64,000 nucleotides of DNA, taken from Phoronis australis. Lineage: Eukaryota; Phoronida; Phoronidae. Both the position numbers and the translations under genes were made by a program. How positions within the stretch are numbered: the stretch's first letter is position 1; each line of letters begins with the position of its first letter. The notes beneath the pieces are model-generated. The model was given only the letters and a program-made list of their open reading frames with translations, was not told the DNA's origin and did no database searches. The DNA is taken from contig NMRA01000948.1 of the NCBI GenBank assembly GCA_002633005.1, positions 1 to 64,000 of the forward strand, in the 5' to 3' direction. This document shows, one piece after another, positions 50,402-63,350 of the stretch.

Positions 50402-53265
50402 ATGAACCCCAAAGAACAAGAAGCCACCGGTACTCCTCCACAGTACAGTCAAGGACCACCCCCACAAGGAGCCTACCCACCTCAAGGAGTGCCCCCGCAA
50501 GGAGCCTACCCACCTCAAGGAGCGCCTCCGCAAGGAGCCTACCCACCTCAAGGGCCACCACCACAGACAGGATATCCACCACAGGGACAACTGCAGCCAG
50601 GATATGTTGCCCCTGTCCCAGGTAAAACTAAGGAAGACACTATAACAATCAGCTACTACATAATTCACGTTCAATGTTAAACTTGCCAAGTGCTTCCATA
50701 CCATTATGAAAGACTTTGTTTGAGTAGTTCGGCAACTGTCTTGAAAAACTATAGATTTCACATTATTAAAAGAATGTGTAAAAAGCCTGTAGTATTTGAT
50801 TTTTGACTTTTACCAATCTGCCACTAACTGGGTAAGAGTAAATTCAAAAGCGGAACATTTTCAAAACAATTTCAGAAGAAATAGCTTAAAGTATAGTTGA
50901 ATCTGATATGGTGTTTTGAAGTCGTCCTACATCTTGAGGATTTTCATAATGAACTGCAGTCACTGATTCTATTGTTGGTGTTTAGGGTATGATCCTACAT
51001 AGTGCACACCAAAATAGTATGTTACCGTACAGCATTGTGAAGTTTTCATTTAAAAAGGGTTTCGTTAAAATCGACCAAGGGGATATTTGCTATGAATGCA
51101 CCTTTCCTAAAAATGAAATTTTGACTTTTTAAAACTTATCTTTATAATCTCTGATCTTTTTTCTTTCAGGAAATAACTATGTATTTTTACTGGTTGACAT
51201 GGCCAGGTTTTTTGTTATAGGAGTTATAATGAACGCCACTAAATAATGTTTCAAGTTACCTAAAGTCACTTTCATGAAAAACGCCCCTGTAGTAGTTAAT
51301 ATAGAAACTTAAGGTTATCTCAAACCTTATTTAGTGACCTCCATTCTAACTCCTATCAAAAAAGGTTTTGTCAATTAGTAGAATTATGTATTTACTAAAA
51401 GAAAAAACATCAGGGATTATAAAAATATTTTGTATCTATGTGCCATTATTATTAATAAGTTAACACCCTTTTAAGTCAATTTTTCATTTTTAAGAAAGGT
51501 ACATTTATAGCAAACTAAACGGTCGATTATAATGAAACCTTTTTTAAATGAAAACTTGTCTTCGCTTTCCCCCGGCATCTTTCTATCATATGTATACCTC
51601 TCAAAGTTACAGTGACTCAGTGAATGAAAGGGCAACAAGATACATACGGAGCTGCTCTATGGCTGGGGGTGGGAGATTTGTTTTGAGTGACAGCCCTGTA
51701 ACCTTTGACTTCGCATAAGTATTAAACAAATTTCCATGCGGTTGTGCGGTTCCAAGGTGGTTCTGCTAAATCTTTTTTCTCGCTACTTATGTATTTCGTT
51801 TTCTTAAGTTCCTTGGTTACGAAGATAACTAACAGTATTTTGCTGGAAATATGTGAAATATTGTAAAAATGACCAATTTTTGAGAATAAGGTTTGAGATA
51901 TCCTTAAAGCAAAGGGTTTCATTTTCATCACAGCTCAAACAGTCATTGTGACTCAGCCCCAGACACGGTTCTCGCAAAGCCCAATGTCTATGACCTGCAT
52001 GTACTGCAACCAGACCATCGTCACGGCAACTAACCACAAGCTTGGAAGCATGAACTGGATTGGCTGTGGAATTGTTTGTGCTGCAGGGCTTGTACTGTAA
52101 GTATGATGATAAATTGTGATAAATTGTTTGTGCTGCAGGACTTGTACTGTAAGTATGATGATAAATTGTTTGTGCTGCAGGGCTTGTACTGTAAGTATGA
52201 TGATAAATTGTTTTTGCTGCAGGGCTTGTACTGTAAGTATGATGATAAATTTACAAAACAGAAGTTCTTACTCCATGCTATAACTAGATTATCCATTGAG
52301 CCAGTTTAGGGCCATACATAATTAGGGATTTGTTTGTTAGATTTGGGAGTCAAATTAACAGGTCACCAGGCATAGACACCAAGAGAGGCTTTCAGGCAAA
52401 ATTCTAAAAGAAGTGTAAGATACTGGTGGCTCAACTTCTAGGCTGGTCACCCATCTGTGTAAAAAAATGGCAGATCCTAATCAAACCTGCATGCCTGTAG
52501 ATTTTCTTCAAATTGCGCTCAACCCTAGCTGAATTACCAAAGTTACATTATTATATGTACCTTTCTAGCATAGATGGACACATTTGGTGGCAGTTCTAGT
52601 TTTTAACATCTTCCAAATCAAACAAATGATACAGGAATCAATATATGGTCATTCGTTCCGCCAACAAAATTGAAGACTGAACGCCATTTAAGGCGATGCG
52701 TTCGAGGTCAAAAGAAAACGTACCAAGGGCTATGGTGCGGTCACCCGTCAGCCAGCCACGCCAACAGGAGGCAGGACAAACGAGGGACCTGTCTACCATC
52801 TGCACTGTCCTCTCTCAGCATTGGCTCACAGATGGACCAACCTGCATGACCTCTGTACGTCATTAAGTTGACGAGGAATATGGCTGACTGACAAGAGTTG
52901 CAAATGAAGTCTGTTTACAATCATAGTGAGAGCAGAGACAAAAAGTTTAAATGACAGAATTAGAAATATTAATTTCTAACTGGAATAAATCAAATTTGCG
53001 AAGATGAATCAATGAACTCAGTTCCATATATGGCCTTGATCATGTGTTATGAAAAACGTTTCAGAAGAACAAAAATTTCTACCCCAAAACTAAGGATTGC
53101 ACTGCAAAGGGGTTCTGGGGAATAATTTTTCACTGTTGTTTTTTCAGTCCACTCGTATGGTTAGGGTGCCAGTTCATCCCACTCTGTATTCCTGGAATGA
53201 TGGATGTGGAGCACAAGTGTCCAAGCTGTGGCAAGTTTATCGGCATGTACAACAGACTGTCTTAG
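50402..53265 (+). CDS. LITAF-domain protein 2
   Basis: Three coding exons, 50402-50621, 51934-52096 and 53148-53265 (TAG), give 166 residues with intron phases 1 and 2. The N-terminus MNPKEQEATGTPPQYSQG has a PPxY motif (PPQY) followed by PPQGAYPPQG-type repeats. The LITAF domain has a first knuckle MTCMYC, TIVTATNHK, the hydrophobic segment NWIGCGIVCAAGLVLPLVW, LGCQFIPLC, and a second knuckle VEHKCPSCGKFIGMY. It is an expected zinc-binding protein of endosomal and lysosomal membranes. The start is chosen just after the acceptor (TTAGTTTCAG, 8 nt before the ATG); an in-frame ATG upstream lies before that acceptor. The second coding exon's 3' end and donor are repeated downstream (separate entry). 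Confidence 0.92.
50440..50580 (+). repeat. In-frame coding minisatellite, PPQGAYPPQG units, LITAF 2
   Basis: Units of about 33-36 bp (CCCCCGCAAGGAGCCTACCC-type) encode repeated G-x-PPQGAYPPQ. All length steps are multiples of three, so the number of repeats can vary without shifting the frame. Confidence 0.85.
52076..52250. repeat. Tandem repeat copying an exon end and its splice donor, LITAF 2 intron 2
   Basis: The last bases of the coding exon plus the donor (GCTTGTACT/GTAAGTATGA) recur, with donors at 52097, 52149, 52191 and 52233 (spacing 52, 42, 42 bp). Each later unit also carries an acceptor-like TTTGTGCTGCAG just before GGCTTGTACT. Only the first donor keeps the LITAF frame; reading past it meets TAA at once. 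Confidence 0.9.
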
Positions 53266-55420
53266 AGCACAGCAACAGAAGAGAGAAAAGGCAATCAGTC
53301 AACCGATTAATATGTATATTTGAAGTTTGGTCCCATGTCCTATCAGAATGCTTGTCGTTTTTTGACAAAAACGGCGATATTTACGCACTGAAGCTGTTGT
53401 GTTAATACATTATATTTCTATGCTTTTTAGCTCTGTATCACTCTACACTCTTATTTCTCTTGCTCCAATTCACAGACGTGATGTTTCTGGGTATTGGGTT
53501 CCCCTTGTTGTAAGGTTTAGATATATATGAGCCACTTTTTTCATTCTGGATTATTAGCAGCTGTGGATCTGATGAGGAAAGTTAAGTGATATTACTGAAA
53601 TCGTAGAAATCTCAAAATCACAATTCAGCTGAAGACCAGGCCGCAACCACCAAACTTTATTTCAGACTCGCTCGATTTGAAAGTGGACCAATGAAACAGC
53701 AGAACATTTGGAAGTTTACAAAAAGCACGTCACACGATTGGTCACAAGTAAAGTTTGGTGATTACGTGCCCAAATGTTTGAAGCATAAGTGTGGTTTTAT
53801 AATTGCTCATGGATAAGATATCAACCTCTGGCTTTCTTAGAGCATTTATAGGTCCACCGCAGACCGGGAGAGCTACAGGCTTAGCTGTCTGTCTCAAGTA
53901 AAGGATAGCTGAGGTGACAGCTCATGTCAGGAGGGAAAAATAGAACAATTGAACGAAATAGCCACAAATTATCAATTGTTCAGGATTTGGTGTGACCTGC
54001 AGCTGGGCTGTTGTTTATTTGAGGTCGAAAGTTCATCTTATGACTCTAGTCTATGTTGGACCTGATGTTAGCATTTACCTAAAGGAAATGAAAGTTCTTG
54101 GTAGCAATTAGCTTACGGTAATTCTTTGTGCATTTAGAACAAAAAAGTCCAGCACGCATGATTCGACTTTTGTTGTTGCTAAGAAATTGAACCATGTGCA
54201 CTGATTCGTGGCAAAATCACAACTTGTCGGGAAGTATTAAATGTTTGATCGAAAAAAATTTTGTCGCGGCTTGTTGTACACCATGTGTGCTTAATGCCCA
54301 TTATTTGTCAAGAATAAGGTCAAACTCAGGATTTCGGTTGTAATGAAAAAAATAACTTGCTGCCATTCTTGAGCTGGACATGACAAGTATGCTCTATGTC
54401 GTATCCTAGTTCCTTATCCCAGTGTTTTATCATTTTGATAATTTTACTCTAAGACGATGTGAATGTCTCCGTCTCACGCCTCCGTCTCGATAAAAATAGT
54501 GTGTGTGTTGGTTCAATTGCCACAATTTGTCTCTTGATAAAAAATCGTGCGGCCCCCCAACAAAAATTGTATCGTGTTAAAGTAAAAGACAATATGCCAC
54601 GAGACAGAAGTGCCGTCAAAAGGTAAAATTTCACTTTAATAACCAGAAGTGTCTGGTAAAAGCAGTGTCCTGATTAACAGACAAGTAAGTATGGACCTTT
54701 AAAATCGAACATATCAGCAGAACAGAGATCCGAGACCAAAATGTATTGCCCCGCCCACTTTACAGAATATCCTTTCCCAGCAAGAAACTCTAGTCTATCA
54801 AAACCCCCGTTACACCTCCCCATTCCTTTACGTCTCTGTGGCAAGAGACATCGAAATCATAGCTGCTTCTATTTCTTAAATTCCAGATTGTGTAGTTGAT
54901 TCGCACTTTCAAGTGAATACGTACGTTGCATGTCGAGGCCTCTAGAGATATCTCCACCAGGAGAGGATTTATCTTTTTCCGTTGCAGGGGGTTCTCAACT
55001 CTGTAGTTTTATGCACCTATTTTCAGAGCAGATATGATGGTAGTTTAAGTGTGACATCATGCTTTACACTGAGACACTGAAACTTATGAAACACAGGAGT
55101 CATGTTGGTGTGAAAGCTGACATTTGTTGCAATACATATGGAATTTCAAATGTTGTGCTTTAGACATGTGTAATACCTCAAACGTATTCAGTTTATTCCT
55201 AGGTTTTTCTCCGAGTCTGAAATTAGCGACAATGTAAGTACCCTACTATTTTTGATGCTATAGTACGTAGAATATCACCAGTTTTTATGCCGTCTGTATG
55301 CCTCTGTCTTGGTTATCAACGAATTTGATCTTTAGTTTTTGTCTGCAATTTGCACATTTTTGTAATAATTCACTGTTTACATGGGTGATACTTAGTTATA
55401 GTAGTTGGTGTGTGTGTGTA

Positions 55421-55560
55421 ACTATATTTTTAGCAATTTAGTATTATATGGTGAACTATTTTATACTGTATTTGGCCTATACAATAGTTGGTGTTTGTAA
55501 TTATATTTTTAGCAATTTAGTTTTGTTCAGAACTATTTTATCCTGTACTTGGCCTATTCG
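55421..55560. repeat. Roughly 78-bp direct duplication
   Basis: ATATTTTTAGCAATTTAGT...GAACTATTTTAT.CTGTA.TTGGCCTAT occurs twice in tandem, with scattered substitutions and short indels. Confidence 0.7.
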
Positions 55561-56901
55561 CCCACATGTGTCTGCAATAAAGTTTATCTAATCATATCGC
55601 AAACAGTGCCTGTTCTACAGCCTCTACTACAGCAGTAGGCAAGTACACAACATCCCCCTCCCCCGCAATAAGTTTATCTGTGTTAAGAGCGGTCCACAGA
55701 CAGACTTCCCTAGAACAAGCTAACTCTTGGAACGAGTTGTCGCTAGGTTTTCAGGTTGTCTGGAGGCTATTTTCCCAATTGTAACGACTTACTCTGTGAG
55801 CAACATAGTGTCCAAGCTGACTGTAAACATTTGCAACCTGTGAGGGACACTGCTAAGGCTATGAATATAGTATTAGCCACTGAGAATTTTGCCCTTCATT
55901 TGCACCCCAGCAAACTGCCAAATGGAAGCCGGGAGAATTTTATGGAGGGCCATGGCCCCCTTGGCCCCCCTCTAAATCTGCCACTGACATCAAAATACTT
56001 TGTGTACTAAACAATATTTTAAATGCATTCTTAGTTTTCACTTTAAACTGAAAAATATCTGATTACCATACTTTATGTTACGGCAGGGTCAAATGTTCTG
56101 GAAAGAAATTTGTACTACCTAGGGGAAGAATCCCACAGCCGCACAACTTAATTACCTACTAAAATCTGACGGGTGACAGAAATTCTGCTTGAAGCTTTGA
56201 ACACGGTCTCTTCAGGAAGTATTCCTGTCTCTTGCGATGAACACTCGATCGGATCACTCTTAGGTGTACATGTAGCTATTTCCCCTAGGCGTTTCCCACT
56301 AGCTGCTACCCGTGCGAAAGCATGGGTCACGGCTAGTGGGAGCTTAAAACCGAAACTTTGAAACTTTCAGCATTAGGCGTTAAGCAGAACACGTCAGTTT
56401 ACCCAAACAAGTATGTTATACCTATAGACAATTTTGAAATCCAGCTAAAAACCCTTGCAAAGACGTGCAGAAATCATTTGACAGACAAAAACACCCACGG
56501 AAACGCAAACCATGGGGGTTCTCCCATTGGAAGGGTGAGCAAAAATGTTCAGTCAAGAATAGTGTACGTCTTTTTGATATGACAGTTCCTCTCAAACAAA
56601 AGTGTAACAGGAGCGCCCCCTAATGATGAGTCCTCTGCTGCACTGTTTGGTATTTCCACCTCATATCAGTCTCGTGGTGGTGTTGGGTTCCTGGACATGA
56701 TCAAATTTGGCCATAGTATGGATAAAGCTTAAGGAACGTTGGGCCTCACTGCATCACATTCATGCTGGTGGGTCAGTTTTAGACTTAAGACTTTCTGTTA
56801 CACAGCTTGCAGTTGCACTGATACAACCAAATGACGTTTTGCTTTTCATCCATCAACCATAATATGTGATCATAAAATACAACATGTAATCGTGACAGGA
56901 T

Positions 56902-57057
56902 GAATGTTCATACCTGCCACCGTTACATAGCATAGGGGATGAATGTTCATACCTGGCACCGTTACATAGCATAGGGGATGAATGTTCATACCTGGCACCG
57001 TTACATAGCATAGGGGATGAATGTTCATACCTGGCACCGTTACATAGCATAGGGGAT
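56902..57057. repeat. 39-bp minisatellite, 4 units
   Basis: Units beginning GAATGTTCATACCTG(G/C)CACC start at 56902, 56941, 56980 and 57019. The 39-bp period keeps a minus-strand frame open, which explains the repetitive reading frame there; it is not a gene. Confidence 0.95.
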
Positions 57058-59309
57058 GGAGCAGTGAAAATCATGAGCAATAAGCCAACATTGAAAGACA
57101 GTGGACAAGATTTACCAGCTATTTACAGTGCCTCCTCGCAAGTAACTGCCATCAGGTGGTGTTGGATAACCACCAAGGACCACACACTGGCAAACATATG
57201 ACACAAACCCTCCCGCCAGTACCGAGACAAAGGGCCCACAACGGGCTTGAAAACTAGGTCCGCAAACACTAACAGGTTGCCGATAGGTAACTACTCTAAC
57301 CCTCACCATCTTTTCAATTTCCCACTGCAGTCAATTGGTTGGTTTTCAAGCCCCAAAAATCTGATAATGGCTTGGAATCCACCTCAATGATTATCACATG
57401 TTTAAGGTCTGAAAACCAACCTACTGACCTCCTTGATGGTCAGGTAGTAAAGCACCACATCATATTTTACGACTTGCTTATAAATACAGAGGCTCACAGT
57501 CACAAAGCACCAGGCTGGAAGTCAAATACCCGTAATGAAACAAGCCTGTGATGGAATCTCTGCTTAGTTGGCTCCTATCCCAGCATTGTCGGAATAAAGG
57601 CATAATATAACGTTCATAGGCAGGTAGCACAGAGAGGGGTACCATTTCTCAATACAATGGTATAAATTCGGGCTGCTTTTTCCCATTTTGGAATAAATTT
57701 GGGGAGTCGTTTTAAATTAAAATAGGTACAAAAGGGGGTTGAAAGTCACTATTTTCACTTGACATTATTTTAGTTTGGTAATTCTCTGTATGGTATAAAT
57801 ATCAGCATGATTTTGAATAGGCAGCAAAATCAACTAGCAACATCTAATCTTTAGTGACTACTTAAGAAGTCCCTTTGAACCTTATATCAATAGGATTGAA
57901 AATTTGTCACAAAATTAGCTCTAGTTAAAAACATACAGTAATTTCACACCAAAAGAATTGCCAAAATTCCCATTTTCTAATTTATAAGTGAAAAATTATA
58001 AATTTCGGAAGTAGGCGATAAGCCAAATACTTGAATTGACCTCGACAAGTATGGTTAAATTTAGAAAAGTGGACATTAGCAAACCTCTTTTTTATTTTGG
58101 CAGTCACTAAAAGCCATCTACATTACATGTTTTTAAAATCTCATAGTTAACACTAGTGCGTGTGACATGCCTTATTCGCAAGAGATTGACGCCTAAGTTT
58201 AGAAACCTCAGCAGCATTTTTCAGAATTTCCCATGCAAAAATTTGAAACATTTCAATATGTCGCCACAACTTCGTATCCTGCAATGCAACTGAGACACCT
58301 TCAGAAAAATGGTGTCAGCTTCATTAACAATATCTTTGCGGCTTTAGATTAGAATACGCACCAACCAGACATAAACCATTGAAGTATCCACGGCAACAAG
58401 GCATAATTTTTCACTTGCAACCTGCAAGTACATTTATACTATAGAGAACATCGGCCATGGCATAGGCTTCTGGTGCGTTTGTTTGGCAATTACAAGCTAG
58501 GCTTTCGACACATTTGGGCTTTCAATTGCAGAGAGCACTGATATTTGTACGAAAATAAATTTTGTCTTCTCATCTTTTTTTCTAAATAAGACATGACTAG
58601 TCAATCAATGACGGATGATATTTAGTTCTCAGCTTCTAGATGAATATCTAGTCAGTTAAATTTTATATTTAGTACACATTTGTCTAGAAGCTCTGAGTTG
58701 CTGATATGGTAAGTTACTGGAAACCAGAAGGACCATTCAGAATAATGTCTCATATATCAGATCAGATTCACATGACACTTTCATAAACTAAACTATGTAT
58801 GCAGCTTTATATCATCAAGGCAGAAATACGCTATTAGGAGTTGCTTTAAAATCTTAAAATGTTCCACTTTTACACTAGGGACAATCACAAATAATATAAC
58901 TTCTATGATTTTCATGAAAAAAATTAATGTTGTATAAAAGAAAAATCTTAGAAAACTGCAACAGGATTTTTTAGATCTCGTCTGGAACATTTATATCAAA
59001 TAAAATCTGATCATGTTATTGATTCTGTTTTGAAATCAAAGTACTTTTTTGCTAAATTTTAGTAAAAAGACTTGGTCATGTTAGCCAATATTAAATACAG
59101 ATTGGTAAAATATCAAAAATCAAATTCTACAGGCATTCTAATAATAGATATATTTGGTGAAATACACAGATTTGTCAATAAGGTTTTAACTAACCTTAAA
59201 ATAGTTGAAGCATTCCAGTGCTGCAGTTACCACAACAAAATGTGGTGTCCTTAAAATTTTCACTTCATGTTTCTGTATTTCAGAGGCTCAATTTACCACA
59301 GATGCAAAC

Positions 59310-59443
59310 TCTCAAAATTTTACTAAATATTGTTTGGTAATGGTTACGCCAAACAAATCATGCTAAAAGCAAAGTAAATTTTCCAGTAAAGTTATTTTTA
59401 GAGGAATTTCACCAAATGAAATTTTACCCATCCGCCACAATTG
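59310..59443. repeat. Interspersed repeat family 'GGTATGGCGTAACTATTACC', copy 3 (inverted)
   Basis: TTTGGTAATGGTTACGCCAAA, CATGCTAAAAGCAAAGTAAA and TTCACCAAATGAAATTTTAC are reverse complements of the ordered motifs in the copies at 27.4 and 34.2 kb. Confidence 0.6.
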
Positions 59444-61258
59444 TGTCCCAAACTGAGTAATGTTTTCCCCTAAAATTCCTCTGAACAGATCAAAAATACC
59501 ATACTCCCCCTATGAAGCATAATGGATTGACCTAAATTTGACCCAACCCAACAACCTCTTTTGCAATGCTGACATTGTCCCCTGAAACAGGCTGCGCAGT
59601 AAATAAGCCTATAGTTGAGAAATCTGCTGGATATTAGGACAAAGATATTTTGCTACTCTACCACCATATAGTGGCTTGTCAAGTTTCTATTTTACACACC
59701 AGTTTCTACTGAATCCTTCCAAGGTTTATACCTCTAAGTCTACCACAGGTAAGTTACTTTTGATCAGTGTAAGTGAACCTGAAGGCTTGTTTAACTGTTA
59801 ACTGAATACCAAGGCTAATTTCAGCTTACTTAAAGGAAATAGGTTTCTACACACAAACACAGGAACATGGACTAATCCTGACCAGTCAATACATCAGCTA
59901 CTGTGCGTTAGATTAAGGGCAGAGTGCCCAAGAGCAATGGTGTTCACCATAGGTGCTTGTATACAGAACAGGCAATAGTATAATAAGATATTGCAGAGCA
60001 ACCTACAAAAGTTAATCCACTCTGCAAACACTATAACTACAGTTCCTTATCAGAAACCTAGACACATGGTCACATGATTGGCCAAAACCTTGATTTGACT
60101 CTGCAGTTTTTGCAAATACTATAGCCTTAAACAGACAGATGTGCTGTTTGCAATGAGTCATTTTCGTCAATATGTAGTTGTTTTTTTCATCACTCATTTC
60201 ACTGTAAAAGCGGGACTTAGTGTCATGGGAAACCACATTCACTCTATGCAAACTCCTGAATGCAACACCTACTAGGCATAGTTGAAAGTGTCCAGGCGTG
60301 CGTTTTGTAGACCTAGTTTCTAGCGAGAAAAGCAAGAACTCGCAAGACTTTGCAAGATATCACCTTGTATTGAAAGCAAAGCACACGAGTCTTACTCATG
60401 AAGTCGAATTTTGGATGAAAAGCTCAATTTCAGCTTATGTTATAAATTTACACTTGACCAAAAATTCTAAGGTGTCTGAGAATTAGATTTTATGTAAAAT
60501 ACACACAAAACCAAAAAAAAACTATTGCTGAACCCAAAGACTTTGGGTTTGTCAATGAATGGTGATGCGTACTTTGGTAACATGACTTCATTGTTCTAGG
60601 GCTATGTCTACACTAATAACTCTGCATTTTACAAATGAAAGCACTTGATCATGAAACAGTTATTTCAACAATCAATTTTTTACTGGTTTCACATCTTCGT
60701 TAATGGTTACATGGGTCCTCCAAGTCCACGTACTTAATCAAATATCAACAGAACTATAGAATTCAATTGTGTAAAAATACAAAATTTCAGCTCGTTAAAA
60801 GCTTGCAGAATTCTATTTTTACTCAACGAAGTTGCCAGTAAACGGGTCTCATGACGTTTTTTCTTAAAATTTAAAAACGGTGAAAACAAAAATGGTACAT
60901 TAATTTTTAAAAAATGGTGTCAACAACATGACACAAATTGTAATATGTTCAAACTGTTATCATCTTTTTAGTTATCTTAGTTTCATTTTAATGCAACTTT
61001 CGAGTTTTTTCAAGTTCCTATTTTTGATAGTCCCGCATGCCAAAATTGAACACTTTAAAAGAATTCCTATTAGTGATTTGGAAAACAGAGCATTACATGA
61101 TAGTTTGTGAAAGTTTCATTGGAATCCCAACAGCCAAGATGACCAAACTTGCACATTTTGCCAGGGTTTCGCAAAACCTTAATTTTGTTTCATTTTCTCT
61201 TAACCTGTATTTGAGCAATACGTTTCACGTTTTCACTGCCGTCCTTTGCTTTTTCAGT

Positions 61259-63350
61259 ATGGAGAATAAGCCACAAACAGATGAACTACCCCCGTCTTAT
61301 CAACAGAGCTCAGGGGAGCCAGCACCACAACCAGCTGGATATCCCTCTAGCCAAGGCTACCCAACTCAGCCGCAAGGATACCCAACCCAACCCCAGGGAT
61401 ACCCAACCCAACCTCAGGGATACCTAACTCAACCTCAGGGATACCCTGCCCAACCCCAGGGATACCCACCCCAGGGTCAAGGATATCCACCACAAGGTAA
61501 GCAGATCGGAGACTCATAAAAAGATTCTATACTGGCAGTTTTTAATTTGCAAATTATGGTTTGTCAGAACAGAAAAGGAAATGTGAACGGAAGAGGGCAT
61601 TCAAGCAAGCATGCAAACCCCGAAAACATTGCAAAGAAAAATAATGACTGCAAATGAAGTGTTTTGAGTGACGTGAAGAGAAACAAACTTTATTTAAAAT
61701 GCACCTACTGTACAAGACGGAAGTGATCAGACAAAATACCATTTCCCCGCCATGACGACTAATTCTGTTATCAACAAAAATGACTGGTTATAATTATTCA
61801 GACAACAAAATTCTAATTGCAGTATCTATCAAGTCGCTTTCCCATTAAAAGCAAAACTTTGCTTTTGCAGAAGTTTCGTTAAGTGCATGAGAACTCTGGC
61901 AGTTAATCTGCAAGCGAAACTTCACTTCAAATAGGATTTAAATGTGAAGCTTCAGTACTCGGCATATCTGATGAAGAATGACTCTGGTCATTTCCATAAA
62001 CACTCATAAATGGCAGGTAAACAATTTTCACCTAGCCTCGAACTCACTACTCAATATACACCGAAGTTCCCCTGATGGCAATAAGTCATGAGGAAAGACT
62101 AATCAGAGGATGAATTTGGCTTCTGCCCACTCGGCATGACGGGGAATTTCGAGTCATTTTGTCCGAATGCTTTTGGCTTGTACTGAAAATCTATATTTCT
62201 TTGAATGAAATTGGTAAAACTGTGCGTTTCAGTGGTTTATGCCCAGCCAGGAGGTATGCCCTCAGTGGCAGCACCGTTGCGCTTCACGCAGAATCCATTA
62301 CGTATGAAGTGTATGTACTGCGACCAGGATATAGTCACCGAGACTCAATTCAAAGTGGGAATGATGAACTGGGCAGTAGCTGGTGGTGTTTGTCTTGCTG
62401 GATTAGCCTTGTAAGTAACAGTGGCCATTTTATGATATCGTGTAAAAATGCTGAATGAACTGTGTAGTTATACGATAAGAGCGTCGGACATTTTTCATTG
62501 CCATACACAGTTCGCCTGTGTCTTCAATCGATATTTAATGCAGTGAGGTTTCTTTGCAATAATTCTTACCTATCACCAGGATTTTGAGTGACAGCTTAAC
62601 TGACTTATCAGAAAGCATCATTCTTGACACACCTTCGTTTCTGTATGTTAGGGAACCAAAGAACTGAGATGACTTGTAAGCATCGCAAGAACTCAATGGA
62701 TTGACATGGTTTGTGTTCATAATGACAGTAGATCATAGCTAAAGCGGAAAGCAATGGGTTTACTTGTTGCCTTTAGCAAGAATACAAATCCCCGGTTACT
62801 ATAGAGATATTTTTCTGTGTAAATTACCACTCCCTTGGCATTGATCTCCAATCCACAGAAAGTGGTTCTCTATTCACTCCCATTGAGCAAACACACATGA
62901 CCGTCAGACACTATTCAATAGCGAGTACAGCCCAGGGAATAGGACATAGTGTTTGCAGAATAAAGAAAAAAAACAAAACAAAGATATGGACCTTCAGCTT
63001 TTCCGTTCATGTCGCATTCTAATGTCAGTACAATAGGACAACGGCACCCCTGCTCATTGAAAAACACCCTCCTCTGGTCAAAACTGATTTCGATTTCGCA
63101 CTTGCAACCAGCTCCGTATTACAAATTGCCTCCAATTCATTTCTGTTTACCTCAGGGAAACAGGAAGGAAATGAACAGTTGCCTATTGTCAGACCTCGTT
63201 ATAATTATTTGATCTTAATTGTTTTTAAGCGTGGGCATCACATGGCTAGGCTGCCAGTTTATACCGCTGTGCATTAATGGACTGAAAGATGTGGAGCATA
63301 TCTGTCCCAACTGTAAGAAGCTGATAGGCGTGTATCAGAGGATGTCCTAG
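61259..63350 (+). CDS. LITAF-domain protein 3
   Basis: Three coding exons, 61259-61496, 62233-62410 and 63230-63350 (TAG), give 178 residues with intron phases 1 and 2, as in the other two LITAF genes. The N-terminus MENKPQTDELPPSYQQSS has a PPxY motif (PPSY), then a QGYPTQPQ-type repeat (about six 7-residue units, 21-bp period). The LITAF domain: first knuckle MKCMYC, DIVTETQFK, hydrophobic NWAVAGGVCLAGLAFVGITW, LGCQFIPLC, second knuckle VEHICPNCKKLIGVY. An acceptor (CTTTTTCAG) ends 1 nt before the ATG. It is the longest of the three paralogues; its last exon is closest in sequence to LITAF 1 (ITWLGC, LKD(I/V)EH). Confidence 0.93.
61376..61482 (+). repeat. In-frame 21-bp coding repeat, LITAF 3
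   Basis: GGATACCCAACCCAACCCCAG and close variants repeat about five times, encoding GYPTQPQ. The unit is a multiple of three and keeps the frame. Confidence 0.9.

Larger units (their letters stand above)
53266..61257. other. Intergenic between LITAF 2 and LITAF 3, no supported gene
   Basis: Nearly 8 kb with no recognisable coding exon on either strand. It holds an imperfect inverted pair CCACCAAACTTTA / TAAAGTTTGGTGA (about 53649 and 53752, possible small MITE), a roughly 78-bp direct duplication (55421-55560), a 39-bp minisatellite (56902-57057) and an inverted copy of the 27.4-kb repeat family (59310-59443). Confidence 0.45.

Noticed and set aside
56853-57080. Minus-strand frame with repeated SPMLCNGARYEHS peptide
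   Set aside because: It is produced by the 39-bp minisatellite, period a multiple of three.
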